Shown: positions 22,200 through 33,992, counted from the first letter of the stretch. The stretch: 64,000 bases of DNA from Ryuthela nishihirai (GCA_038380435.1 JAWZYU010000009.1:68353901-68417900); one strand, 5' to 3'. Program-made: numbers and translations. The notes: a model not told the origin generated them from the sequence alone.

Positions 22200-22930
22200 A
22201 ATATTTCCTCCAAAAATATAACTATTAAACATATTTGGTCTATAAAGTCCCTTATTCCCCAAATTGCATTGCTGAGTAATAGTATACAGTTATTTAATAT
22301 ACATTTCTATCTTCTATATTTATTCTTATTTATTGAAATTATATTTCTATACCTATGTGCTCTAAAGGGCATAAATAAAATTAAAGCATTCCAGTGATGA
22401 TATAATTTACTCAATTCATATTGACTTCAGAGGAAATAAGACACCGACAATTTTGTTTCCAGTTGGTAGGGGTGGCTCAGTCGGTAGCGCGCCAGGCTCA
22501 TAATCTGTAGTTCCCAGGTTCGAGTCCCAGCTAGGTCAGCGTTGAGATTTATCCCCGCAAAATTCCCCGCCCTGCCCACAGTTAGTAGGGGACACCGATG
22601 GGCTTGGAAAGGCCGCCGTCCGTCGGGTGGGACGTTAAGCCGTGGGTCCGTGTGCGGGAGAGCCATACCCTGTGCACGTTAAAGAACACGCTTGACGGGA
22701 GGCTGCCATCTGCCTGCCAACAGCTGTTCCAGTGGGTCCCCTCCCCCAACCTTTTCTGAGCCTTCGGGGTCCATGTTACCTAGCCATTTAGCCCACGGTG
22801 TACAAAAAAGTGCCGCGCAGAGGTAAAACAACCCAACAACTCAATCCAGTTAGTAAAAACACAGTTTTGTCGCGCATCTTCCGTTGACATTATACGAACT
22901 GATATTTCATTATTGGCATTTTTATTTTTA
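22200..22930. repeat. Fold-back element, copy 2, interrupted by SINE-A
   Basis: Left half (to 22468) shares with copy 1 the blocks CTATACCTATG, CTAAAGGGCATAAATAAAATTAAAGCAT and TTGACTTCAGAGGAAATAAGACACCG. The right part (22856-22930) shows TGTCG, ATCTTCC and ATACGAACTGA-like blocks of copy 1's right arm. The SINE sits at the loop. The match is weaker than within copy 1. Confidence 0.5.
22469..22845 (+). mobile_element. SINE-A, reference-quality full-length copy
   Basis: tRNA-derived SINE of about 377 bp. Pol III A box TGGCTCAGTCGG at 22473-22484 and B box GGTTCGAGTCC at 22517-22527, CAT at the anticodon position. The tRNA-unrelated body follows with GGGGACACCGATGGGCTTGG, GGGACGTTAAGCCGTG, ACGTTAAAGAACACGC, CAGTGGGTCCCCTCCCCC, and the 3' end AGGTAAAACAACCCAAC. 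Flanked by CCAGTTGGTA (22459-22468) and CCAGTTAGTA (22846-22855), a 10-bp target duplication with one change. No protein; it would rely on a LINE for reverse transcription. Confidence 0.93.
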
Positions 22931-25100
22931 TTTTTTTACTTTTGAGGCACATGGAGGAATATATGTATTTTTTTCCTTTAATTTATATAGTTTTATATTT
23001 TTTAGCCTTGAGTATTAAAAGACGGTTGGTAACCAACCGTCTGCCCTTACACATGAGTAGTTGTTAATTATATTTAGTTTCAGTCTCTCTGAAACAACAT
23101 CGACCGAACTTAAATTACATGTTATCATCTTGTTCATTCCAAGTTTCGAGAACCGCGTAATTACCATGTAATCAAACTAGATTCACAAACATAATGAACA
23201 TCAGTTGCTTCATATTACATAATTTTATCTAAAAAAATTATCTGAACGTTAAATATTACGATTTAAGTAGCTTCATAGCGACGCGATCAGAATAATGCCG
23301 TGAACTGATTTGTAAAGAAAAATAACACTTGCTTTAAAGTTTTAACATATTGCATATTTTGCGCCTTCTAATGGTGAAAATTAAAATTATTCAAAAATTT
23401 AGAAAATGGGATCGTAATATTTTGCTAATAGTCATTCTACCAAAATTATTCCTATAACTCTTAAAACCAAAAGCGAAAACTTACGTATATTGACGAATAA
23501 TGATTAGATGGACAAGAGATAATGGGAAACCAAAAGATGATTTTTGGAAACGAGCTAAAAAGACAAAAAACTAATAACATCCAACAGCATCAATGCCAAA
23601 CACGCACATTTTTTTTGATTCAAGAAAAAGCAGATATTCATTAAATCTATAATTCGTATCATATGCCTGTTTTTTTTTTATTTCAATTTATAATTGCCAC
23701 TGTGGCTTTCATTATGCATCGATTAAAACCGATTTTTCCAAATGGGAGCGTTTTAAAAATCTGGGGATTGGGGAAGTTCTTGTGTTTTTGGTTAGAATTA
23801 TATTAAATAACATATCGAATAGCTCTTAGATTAACTTAGTTATAAATGATTTGTTCGACAAAAACCTTTAGAAATTTATGTATTAAAATGCTCGTAAATT
23901 TGTATACAAGATAAATATTATTCAATAAATTTTGTACAGAAAAAATATTTTTAATTCAATGAAGATGTTGTGGAAATTTAAGTTATGTTGGAAAGAATAA
24001 AGGAAGCGGTAGGAAGTTTGAATGGGTTTTAAAATGAAAGGGAGGGTATCAAAAAGATTGGAAAACACTTGAGAAACCGTGATTTAAACACTTATTTTAG
24101 TTTGACTGAGGAAACTGCTGGTTCATTGTGAAGTCTAAGATGTCTAATAATAAGACAACTGTTCTTGTTTTCACCTTCTTTCTGTTTATTCTTTTTACTT
24201 TTTACCTCCTAAGTGGAATTTTTGAGATAATTAAAACATCACATTCCCATCCAAATTGCATTACTTCATAATTTAAAATATCGAAACTTTTTAACTTTCC
24301 TACTTATATCCTCTCTCCCTATGTTACTTTTAAAGAATTATGTACACTTGTACTATTAAAGTGACGATTATTTCTACTATTTCATTACTACATAGTGAAA
24401 CAATCTACTGAATATTCAAGAAATAATGGAATAGCTGAAAAGCACTGTTATCCTGAATGGAATATTGTGCGTATTAAAGCATTAAATGTATTCCTATGTA
24501 GGTCTGTTAAATTAATTGCAAGCGTTCACCTAACAGTCAAAGAGGAACCAGCGTTTAAGCTAGTTAGCGGATAATGACCTAAACCAATTACAAGGACTCT
24601 GTCTAGATTTACGGCTGTGAACTCGAAGCAGATGGCTTGTAACCATAGTGACCATCACTATCTCTTCTCTACATTACCGTAAATTGTTTATATATATAAA
24701 GATTAGTGGTATATATTGTTTGCGCACAGAGGACTAGTCTAATGTCCGATAAAAAGTCGTTTTCTGAACAATATATACATGCGTAAAATCTACATGGTAG
24801 TGTCGTACATAGTAAGCATTTACTTTAGAAGTTATGATACTGTTTACTACCGTTCATGCTTGCAGAGTTATATTGTTATCTCTCCATTCCGATTTCGTTG
24901 ACTTAGGTTTCGGTTCCAGATGAGGCTAAGTTATTTGAATTCCTCTGTGTTTGAAATGATGGTATTGACCTAACTGAATCCAGTCGTTTATATAGATTAT
25001 TTTCTAGATTAACTAATCATAACTCTGCTCGCTGATGGGTTCCCCTGAGTTTATTTATAAGCTTTGTTTAATCTACTATTAAAATTTTAAGTGAAGATTT
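22931..25100. other. AT-rich DNA, nothing recognised except a short palindrome
   Basis: About 2.2 kb without frames over 60 aa. At 23020-23042 an 11-bp perfect palindrome (AGACGGTTGGT / ACCAACCGTCT, one-base centre). Otherwise nothing supported. Confidence 0.55.
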
Positions 25101-25109
25101 TTTAGATAT

Positions 25110-26405
25110 TGGAAAATGAAATTAATTTTCTTAGATGGCATTCCGAAGCAATTTATTTCCTTCATCGATGGGATTCAGAAACACTTTATTTCTTTCGTCG
25201 ATAGGATCCAGAAAAAATTTATTACTTTCGTTGAAGGTATTTAAAAGTAATTTATTACCTTCGTTGATGATATTAAGAAGCAATTTATTTCCTTCGTCGA
25301 TGGTATTCAAAAGCATTTTATTACTTTCATCGACGAGCTTCAGAAGCAATTTATTGCTTTCATCGATAGGAATCAGAAGCAATTTATTGCTTTCATCGAT
25401 AGGAATCAGAAGCAATTTATTAGCTTCCATGGGATTTGGAAACAATTTATTTCTTTCATCTAAAGGATTCAGAAGAAATTTATTACCTTCATCGATGGAA
25501 TTCAGAAGAAATTTATTACTATCATTGACAGAATTGAGGAGAAATTTATTTCCTTCGTCGATAGTATTAAGAAGAAATTCATTAACTTCGTCGATAGTAT
25601 TCTGTCGCAATTTATTACTTCGTTGATGATATTCATAAGCAATTTATTAACTTCGTTGATGGTATTCAAAAGCATTTATTGTTTTCTTCGTCGATGGTTT
25701 TCAGAAGAAACCTATTTCTTTCATCGATGGTATTCAGAATAAATTTATTACTTTCATCGACTGGATTGAGACGAAATTTATTACTTTCATAGATAGAATT
25801 CAGAAGAAATTTATTACCTTCTTCGATGCAATTCAGAAGCAATTTTTTACTTTCATCGGCAGGATCCAAAAAAATATTTATTACTTTCATCGACGGGATT
25901 CAGAAGAAATTTAGTACCTTATTCGATAGGATTCAAAAGGAATTTATTTTCTTCAGCGATGGGATTTAAAAGCAAATAATTTTTCTTTTTCAATGGGATT
26001 CGGAAAAAATTTATTACCTTCTTCGACGGGATTCAAAAGAAATTTAATGCATTCATCGGCGGGATTCAGGAAAAATTTATTACTTTAATCGGCGGGATTG
26101 AGAAGAAATTTAATACTATCATCGAGGGATTCAGGAGGAATTTATTTTCTTCGCCAATGGTCTTGAGAAGCAATTTACTACTTTCATCAACGAAATTCAG
26201 AAACAATTTTTTAGTATTATCTACGGGATTCTACAGAATTTTTCTCCTTCAATGCGATTCAGAAGCAGTTTCCTACTTTCATCGACGGAATTCTGAATCA
26301 ATTTATTACTTTCGTTGATGGGATTCAGAAGCAATTTTTTACACAGACGGGATTCAGAAAACAATTTATTACCTTCTTCAATGGGATTCATAAAAATTTA
26401 TTACA
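25110..26405. repeat. 33-bp minisatellite, about 39 units
   Basis: The unit is close to GAAGCAATTTATTGCTTTCA plus TCGATAGGAATCA. It is well kept in 25130-25620 and more degraded after about 25900, with length changes. Because 33 is a multiple of three, both strands are open over long stretches: 25131-25610 (-) reads as an 11-residue repeat NKLLLNxIDEx, and 25135-25626 (+) as a repeat of type FRSNLLLSSIG. 25666-25890 (-) continues the pattern after a frame break. There is no start context, splice site or flanking gene that would make either frame a real gene; I annotate it as satellite-like DNA. Confidence 0.9.
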
Positions 26406-26720
26406 TTTCTCTATATTCCATATATATATATATAACACCTTCTTGATGGGACAAACAAGATATCCATATGCGTATTAAGAAGGCGGGTGCAGTTTAGGGT
26501 GCTACAGCGTCCCCTTAAAATTTCGAAAGCTTAAAGGACATTTTTCCATAATGGAGGCAACGCGCAAACTACAGCATGAAGGCATTTTACTAATTTAGTG
26601 ATACAAAAAATTTTGAATAATAGTACAATTTTGTTTTTAGATACAATTATTTTCAACTGCGAGCAAAACAACATTTGCATCTACAAATTTCTGATTGAAT
26701 TCATACTGGATGTATTAGGA
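26406..26720. other. AT-rich DNA with a short (TA)n tract
   Basis: (TA)n near 26420-26433. Nothing else. Confidence 0.5.
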
Positions 26721-27073
26721 TTGTTTACCTGTGAAAGGCCTTTTATGCACCCAATGGGCTAAGTGGCCAGGTTGCAAATATCCCAAGGGCTGAGAGAATC
26801 TTAGGGGGTAGGGATCCACTGAACAGCCATTAGAAGACATCTGGAATCCTCCCGTCAGTACCATCCAGCATTGTTTTTTAAAGTGCCAAGGATATGGCTC
26901 TCCTGCACACGAACCATGGTTGAAAATCGCATCTGATTAACGATGATCTTTTCAAGTCTATTGTCTCCTTTCTCACCTAAGGCAGTTAGGGTTTAAAAAA
27001 TGTTAAATCTCAATGCTGGAACAGGGATGGGGACTCAACCTGGGAACGCAAATTACAAGCCTGGTGCACCTCC
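26721..27073 (-). mobile_element. SINE-A, full length, diverged
   Basis: Starts TTGTTTACCTGTGAAAGGCC (SINE 3' end reversed) and ends AATTACAAGCCTGGTGCACC. Middle blocks AATGGGCTAAGTGGCCAGGT and CTCTCCTGCACACG match the family. Confidence 0.82.
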
Positions 27074-27189
27074 AAATAAAAATTGAAATTAAAAGCTCTG
27101 ATTCAGTTTCTACGTAAGTTTAAGCATAAACTGACTAAAATATAATACTTCTCAAATTACGCGAAAAAAACAATACCTTCTTCGTGAAG

Positions 27190-27440
27190 AAATCTTTTCG
27201 ACACGAGCCGTATCCATTTTTGTTCGTGAGCCTTATCCTTTTCTCCTCTTTGACGTATCCGTTTTCCTTTATGAGGTGTATCATTTTTTTCTTCCTGAGC
27301 CATATCCGTTTTTCGTCATTAGTCGTAACCTCTTCTACCATGAGCCGCATCCGTTTTTCTTTATAAACCGTATCATTTTCTCCTCTGAGCCGTACCCGTT
27401 TATCTTTATGAGACATATCCTTTTCTCTTCATGAGAAGTC
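27190..27440. repeat. About 30-bp tandem repeat
   Basis: Variants of 'ATGAGCCGTATCCGTTTTTC' recur eight or so times with unit length 28-33 bp. Frames on either strand (27135-27416 and 27335-27562 reverse, 27184-27366 forward) are the repeat read as protein, e.g. EEKRIRLxxKNGYG. Confidence 0.75.
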
Positions 27441-27559
27441 ATGGATTCAAGCAAGTATGTATGTCTTTTCTGTAGGAAACCAAAATTTGCTTTAAAAAAC
27501 AAATATACACCGAAGAGCCAAAACATTATGACCACCTGCCTAATATGATGTTGGTCCCC

Positions 27560-28935
27560 CACGTGCCGCCAAAACAGCTCTTACCTATCGGGGCATTGGA
27601 CGTTGCAAGATTTCTAAAGGTGTCTTGTGGTATCTGGTACAAACACATTACCAGCAGATCCTTTAACTCTTGTAAGTTACGTCGTTGAGCCGCCTCAAAT
27701 CAGATATGCTGTTACAACACAAACCACAGATGCTCGATTGAATTGGTTTCTGGGGAATGTGGAGGCCAGGGCAATACCTGGAAATCTTACTTCTGTTCCG
27801 CAAATCATTTTCGAAAAATCCGGGCAGTGTGGCATGGCTCATTATCCTCCTGAAGGAAGACACTACTAGAGGGAAATATCCTTGCCATGAAACGATCTAC
27901 CTCAATAATGGTCTGCGTCATAGTTTCCTGCACAGGAATGACTGGCCCAGGGTTACCCAGCAGACCATTGCCCAAAGAATTACACTTCCTCCACCGTCTT
28001 CTTTTCGTCTCACGGTACATCCTGATGCCAACACTTCCCCAGTTAAATGACGCACACATACCAGCCTTTCACATGGTGGAACAGTAAACGAGGGTTGGGT
28101 TGTTTTACCTCTGAGCGGCACTTTTTATCACAAAATAGGCTAAATGGCCAGGTCACAAGGACCCCGAAGGCTCAGAAAAGGCTGAGGGAGGGGACCCACT
28201 GTAACAGCTGTGGGGAGACAGATGGTAGCCTCATGCCAAGGCCATCCAGCGCGTTCTTTAACGTGCACAGGGTATAGCTCTCACGCACACGGAGACATGG
28301 CTTAGCGTCTCATCTGCCGGACAGCAGCCTTTGACAAAGCCCATTGGTGTCCTCTACTGACCGTGGGCAGGGTGGGTAGTTTTGCAGAGATAAATCTCAA
28401 TGCTGACACAGCTGGGACTCGAACCTTGGAACTGCAGATTACGAGCCTGGCGCGCTACCAATTGAGCCACCCCTGCCCCATAGTAAACGAGATTCGTCGG
28501 ACCAGACGACCTTCTTCCAATCATTGAAGTTCCAGTTTTGATGCTTGCATGCCCATTGTAGGCGCTTTCACGGGTGAATCGAGGTTAGCATGGGCACTGG
28601 GAGCGGCCTGCGGCTATGCGGCCCTATTTTCAGCAGGGTTCGATGAACTCTGTGTTGTCAAATTACGGCGAGTTGCGCCACAATATACCTTCTATTGGCT
28701 CGTACCATAGGGAATTGCCTTCGCTCACCTCTAGTATTGATGAACCGTGTCCGGCCCACACCTTGACGGCGGTTCGGGGTTTTTCCCTCCTCTCACAAAG
28801 TTTTGAAGGTACTAACCACGGCTGACCACGAGTACCCCACTAGCCTTGCCATCTCAGAAATTCTATGACCCAGTTGTCTGGCCATTACAATTTTGCCTTT
28901 GTCAAAGTCACTTAAGTCCGCTACCTTTCCCATCT
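27560..28935 (-). pseudogene. Tc1-like transposase, broken by stops, deletion and a SINE
   Basis: Reading the reverse strand from 28935: an N-terminal HTH beginning MGKVADLSDFDKGKIVMARQ (homologous to copy 1), a GRPR-like linker replaced by EG-K-PRTAVKVW, VRANRRYIVAQLA, then VPMLTSIHP-KRLQWACKHQN, WND-KKVVWSDESR (first catalytic D), where the SINE interrupts. Past the SINE, sequence matching the C-terminal DI-NPIEHLWF-type segment is visible only in part (27700-27760: FQTPQKPIQSSICGL read on other frames). Frames are shifted many times. Confidence 0.75.
28093..28481 (-). mobile_element. SINE-A nested in Tc1 copy 2
   Basis: Full-length reverse copy from GGTTGGGTTGTTTTACCTCT to TGGGGCAGGGGTGGCT (reversed), flanked by a perfect 10-bp target duplication AGTAAACGAG (28083-28092 and 28482-28491) that lies in the transposase frame just after the WSDESR region. 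This proves the SINE moved after the Tc1 copy had landed. Confidence 0.93.
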
Positions 28936-29079
28936 GAAGAACAAGAATAACACTGATAATCAGAGCTCAGTATCAGGTGTTATTTATACAGTTTCAATGA
29001 CCATCACACGCGCCGTCATTTATCTGCAGTTGCTTCGATTTGCATATGATAACGTTTTGACTTTTCGCTGTATAACACA

Positions 29080-29700
29080 GTGCTACACAGTTCGAATATT
29101 TATAAATATATAGCATTGTTACATTTCAAAGTCATTCTTTTCGCAATTATTGTCGTCAATGCAATTGAAAGTATTTCTGTTAAAATTTCACCTATGTCAT
29201 CAATAACAAAAGGATAATGGCAAACAAATAGTCATAAAATTACTGTGCATTGTGATACTTATGTTTATGCGGTCCGCTTGTTCCACAAAGAATTGTGGAA
29301 TACAAGCGAACCGCATAAACATGCTTGCTTCCAGCAGTTGTTATTACTGGCATTCACTGGTAACACAGCGGTACATGAAATTAGTGCACGAATGAAAAAG
29401 GGTAAAAAAAACTCCATTGGCGAAAGACAATCAGCAAGCGTCAGGACACCACTTCACGGCAGTAATAACAACTGCTGGAAGCGTGAGTGAAACAAGTGGA
29501 CCGCCTAAGCATAAGCATCACGTTACACAGTAATTTTTTGATTATTTGTCTGCCATTTTTTCTTTTGTTATTGAAGATTACGGTAAAAATTGAACATTAG
29601 AATTTTTCAATTGCACGGACAGCAGCAATTGCTAAAAGTAGGACTTTAAAGTGTAATTAATAGTGTTATATATCCATATATCTTGAAACTTGTTCATCTG
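29080..29700. repeat. Fold-back element of about 600 bp
   Basis: Left arm 29085-29365 and right arm 29447-29700 are imperfect reverse complements over their whole length: AATTACTGTGCATTGTGATA / the complement of AGCATCACGTTACACAGTAATT; CTTCCAGCAGTTGTTATTACTG / CAGTAATAACAACTGCTGGAAG; TCAATAACAAAAGGATAATGGCA / TGCCATTTTTTCTTTTGTTATTGA; GCAATTGAAA / TTTCAATTGC. The left arm has an extra internal inverted duplication (29261-29288 pairs with 29293-29322). The left end abuts Tc1 copy 2. The 81-aa frame at 29245-29490 is not supported as a gene. Confidence 0.78.
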
Positions 29701-30340
29701 TAATGTGTCATTGCGACTACAGCCGAACATACGTTGCAATTAACCTGAAATCCAACTCTCCTTCGGGATACGGCGAAGAGAAAATAGCAAGAAACCTATT
29801 GAATTTCAGCGAAACCGTTCCAGCAGATGTTAACCAATAGAGAATGTATTAACTAAACAATGGACAACGTACTAACCAAATAAACAGCCAACACTAACAA
29901 GAAGTTGGACAACAAGAAGGAATTTCGTTTTCTTTTCGTTCTTAATCTCGTCACAATTGCAAGTTAGCCTTTGTTTGGATAATTGTTTCGCTACAGTTTT
30001 TTTTTCTTTTCACCTTATCTGGTTCTCTGCAGGCAAATGTGTGATGTATAATATTTGATGCTTTTATAATTTATGTATTTACTAACCTAGCGCATTACAT
30101 TTTACATATTGTGCATTAATCATTAAAAAATGGATAATCTGACATCAAAAATCATTACAGTCCTCAACAAAATTCCGTCTATTTAAATAAAAATTCCTGC
30201 TCTTCATTTTATTTTGCAACTTTTGTTTTTAAATCGAAATCTAAAAGCGCTTTGGATTGTCTTCTAAACATTGCAACTTCATTATTTAAGATTAACAATG
30301 ATGAAAAGATTAATCTTAAATGTGATATCAACTTGGTAAA
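29701..30340. other. AT-rich DNA, nothing recognised
   Basis: No supported feature. Confidence 0.55.
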
Positions 30341-30675
30341 GGGAGTGAAGATGGATCAGTCAGTAGCGCGCCAGGCTCGTAATCTGCAGTCCCCAGGATC
30401 TAATCCTGCCTCTGCCAAGATTGAGATCTGTCAGAAGGAAAATCGATGGGCTTGGAAAGGCCTCCGTCTGTCGGATGGGACGTTAAGCCGTGACCCTGCT
30501 TTCAGGAGATCCATACCCTGTGTACATTAAAGAACACGCTGGAAGGCCTAGACGGTGGCTTACCAACAGTTGTCCAATAGATTCCCTTCCACCAATCTTC
30601 TATGAGCCATCGGGGTCCTTGTGACCTGGCCATTTTGTACAAAAAATACCTCTCAAAGGTAAAACAACCCAACCG
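30341..30675 (+). mobile_element. SINE-A with an internal deletion
   Basis: Head GGATCAGTCAGTAGCGCGCCAGGCTCGTAATCTG; a block of about 45 bp after the head is missing, so GAGATCTGTC runs straight to GATGGGCTTGGAAAGGCC. Ends AGGTAAAACAACCCAACC. Flanked by AACTTGGTAAA (30330-30340) and AACTTGATAAA (30676-30686). Confidence 0.9.
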
Positions 30676-30847
30676 AACTTGATAAAATTAAAGAGTTAAA
30701 TTGTTACTAAGAAAAACAAATTTTCAATACACACAACGAAAATCTTTTCGCATAATGTAAAAGCTTTAATATTATCTATTTTTCAGATCTGAATTAAATT
30801 TGTTCAGTATCCTGTTTTAGAGAATGTGAAAAGATTATTTTATATTT

Positions 30848-31043
30848 AGTAGCCCGTGGCCGAGTGGTTAGCGCGCTTGGCTACTGATCTACGGGACCTG
30901 GGTTCGAGCCCCGGGTAAGGCATGGATGTTCGTGGTGTTTTTCTGCTGAGGTCCTGCCATCCTCTAAGACCTTCTACTCTGGCATATAAACTGACAGGCT
31001 CCTGTCAGACCTCTGTGGCAAGCAGCTGCTTGAGGGGGTATTT
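30848..31043 (+). mobile_element. SINE-B, full length, young
   Basis: Pol III A box TGGCCGAGTGGT at 30857-30868 and B box GGTTCGAGCCC at 30901-30911. 3' end GCAGCTGCTTGAGGGGGT. The perfect 14-bp target duplication ATTATTTTATATTT (30834-30847 and 31044-31057) argues for a recent insertion. Length about 196 bp. No coding capacity. Confidence 0.93.
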
Positions 31044-31057
31044 ATTATTTTATATTT

Positions 31058-33936
31058 TTATATATCAAGTCAAAATTTCCCTTATTTAGCACAATTGTTG
31101 GAAATAGCAAACCACTGAATTTTTCTGTAAACGATCAAATTAATAAATATCAAATTTTCAAAAACTTAACGCAAGCTTCACACGACGAAAACCAGTAAAC
31201 AACATTTTGAAAACCTTCTACATGCCTTCTTTTCCAGATCTGAAAAAAAATTATTAAATTTTCTATCTTAGAGAAATTAAAATGAATAATCCATTATACC
31301 AAGCAGAATTTGTATATATGAATTTAAAGTATATTAAAATTAATGTTGGAAACTGTTACATTGTGTTGTAAACATTAAATCTCCATAATAAGTTCCATGC
31401 AATTTCAGTCACCGTTCTTCCTCTTCCAGAGACTTCCACTACAAGCGATCAACATCACTCTCTCACCCAGTTAGGAACACTTCAAATTCCTCGTTGCTAA
31501 TCAATCACTCTTCATGAGCTAACTACTCTATCATTAGACAAAATGCTGCTCATAGTGTGGTTGATGACCTACTTGACCAACTTCATCATTACTCATAAAG
31601 TCAAATCATCGAATTTCCAAAAGATCCCTCAGGCATTTGCCGTCACAAGCACCTAATTCATTCCTCGTTTGTTGGCTAAACGTAAAGGTTTGAATCTTAT
31701 AGCTTTTATAAAAGATTCAATGCAGCTTTACCATTGGAAATACCAAATTAACAGCAGAGATTAAATCGAGTGTTAGGGATATTCTATTGTAATATGTTTT
31801 ATACAACTGAATGAATTATCGGTTTTTTTGTTTATTTTATTTTGCACCTCAGTACATTCTCATAATAAACATTGCAAATCGCAGTCGTTAACTTAACTAA
31901 TGTCGTTGCAAATGATTTGATCGATTTTTATGCAGTGTACAACAGAAGCCAATTGTAGGTAAGCTGTTGCTGCTTTGCCATTGGTTAAAAATACGAAAAA
32001 ACAGAAAATTCAGAATTGTATTTGCTAACAGCGCAAGTAGGATATTTAATATTTTTTTGATTTAGATGTGATAAATGTTACCGATTTACCAATCAAATAA
32101 ATATCCAACGCTTAATGTAATAACGAGTTTAACATAAGGAAGCTATTGCTTGTTTTTTGTTTTTGTTTCTCAACCCTGACGGCAATTGTAATATGGGAAT
32201 TTTTTTGAATAACTGTTTTCTGTTTGGATAATTCTACGAACTAACTGAGCAACGAAAATTTTCTTAAAATAAAAATAAATAAATTATTATTAAAGAATCA
32301 CGAAACTGGCGTTTTGCGTTTTCCCTATAAAATGCACTTGCTTTATTACATGCATTATCAGCTATCATATTAACATTTTATATCACATCACTTTATAGTA
32401 CATAGTTTTGAACATATTATTCTCTAAGATAAGGTGGTAATTGAGGAAAATTGAATTGAGCCGGGTGAGATCAGAACCCACAATTTTTCTGTATACCCAC
32501 GTCGTCTCACAACCTAATAGTGTTCAAAACTTTGCAATTATCAAATGGTGTGATATAAATGGTACTAATGGTAACTGGTAACGCATACATATATATAAGT
32601 ATAGGTACTAGAGTTACTCATGAACTGCGCATGAAAATTGAGCATTACTTGTTACAAAAATGCCAATCAAATGGTTTAGAGTTGGTCATAGGCCCATGCC
32701 TCGGAAGAGCTGCAATAAATACACAGAGGAAACATAAGAGAAATTACACCAAAAGAGTAGAGACATCTGCCTGTGGTGTTAGTAATCTAAACGTAGAAGC
32801 AATACATTAGTTAAACTAGGCCTGGATAAACTTTTTAGTTGAAGAGACACAGGAAACTGAAATGTAATAGGCGGCCGCATGGAAAACAGAAGTGGAAGAT
32901 CCGAAGGTCCAGTAAAATGTATAATCAATAACGTATTCAATGCAAAAACATGTAAAGTGATACGCAAACAATACAGTTTTATTAAAATTATTTTTAGTGA
33001 GAATTTGCTTCCCCGAAGTTGGACTTCTTATCCTCTGTACGTTCTTTTTCTCTTTTAAAAGTTTATTTGTCATTAGCTCGACGGCAACATAAAAAAGTGG
33101 TGGAAACAGCCAGAAACCTTTACCTGTATAACAACGCTATAATTAAACATAATGGTTTTATAATGATTATTCTTCAGAACATGATTTCGATATTTTAAAA
33201 TTCATCAACATATTTGGAAATCCTTTTTTTTAAATATTTTAACACTTTTCTCATTATTAATTTTAATTGGAAATAAGTACGAAATTTTCGGGGCCAAATA
33301 TATGTTCTTTTCATTATAGTTCTAGGTATTATAATATAAATATTAGCGTATTTACTTTGCCTGGTATTAGTATTTTCTATTGACAATATTTGATCAGGTC
33401 ACTTTTTAATAACATTGATTAAGATACTAAAACCTATAATTTTTAAATGGAAAAATATTTAACACTAACACTTTATAATAGATTTTGACGCTATCATATT
33501 TTCATTTTTACACAATACATCTTATTACACCATTCTGTTTACTATAAGGCTTTCACAAAGGGGTTATGTTAAATCATCAAAAAGATTCATTATATTTTCT
33601 TAGAATAGACGTTGATGAATTTCGTGAAATATGTATGAAGGTTAGAAATACTTATTTAAAATCCATGATTAATCAAATATAATTTTAAAGTTGATTAAAA
33701 TATTGTTCAAGTACTCTGTTTTCGGAAGTTTTTCTGCAATTAATCTTCGTAGAAACTACGTTTTTTTTCTTGCACGTGTAACATGTTCGCAAATAGCAAA
33801 ATAGAAATGTTTGAGGATTTTGAATGATTATCAAAAATTTTAATAGCTTTAGACTACTTCCAAACATTTTTCTTTACTAGGAATGTTTGACAAATTCAAT
33901 GATACTAAAGCAGTAACAAGTGTCCAAAAAGAGAAC
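31058..33936. other. AT-rich DNA, nothing recognised
   Basis: Nearly 2.9 kb. Short frames such as 32559-32810 (83 aa) and 32816-33073 (reverse, 85 aa) show no family signature. No RNA gene seen. Confidence 0.5.
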
Positions 33937-33992
33937 TACAAAGTTACCCCTGATTTTGGAATCCTATGACCTGATTACTTAGAACATTTCGT
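33937..33992 (+). repeat. Short dispersed repeat, copy 1
   Basis: GTTACCCCTGATTTTGGAATCC, TATGACCTGATTACTTAGAACATT; matched at 36326-36376 (ATTACCCCCAATTTTGGAATCC, TGTGACCTAGTTATTTAGTACATT). Origin unknown. Confidence 0.5.

Larger units (their letters stand above)
27508..29070 (-). mobile_element. Tc1-like DNA transposon, copy 2, inactive, carrying a SINE-A
   Basis: Left end CACCGAAGAGCCAAAACATT and right end ACGTTTTGACTTTTCGCTG with TA on both sides (27506-27507, 29071-29072). The sequence is the reverse complement of copy 1 throughout: for example the segment near 27640-27670 pairs with copy 1's 18840-18865. Without the inserted SINE and its target duplication it is about 1.16 kb, so it lacks part of the transposase gene between the catalytic residues. 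Confidence 0.87.

Noticed and set aside
22469..22545. tRNA gene
   Set aside because: A and B boxes and an anticodon-like CAT are present, but the sequence continues into the SINE-A body, recurs many times and cannot form a full cloverleaf with an acceptor stem that I can see.
25131..25626. 159- and 163-aa open frames on opposite strands
   Set aside because: Both come from one 33-bp minisatellite whose unit lacks stops in these phases; kept as a finding, not as genes.
30848..30925. tRNA-Ser/Leu-like gene
   Set aside because: It is the head of SINE-B with a target duplication around the whole 196-bp unit; no long variable arm.
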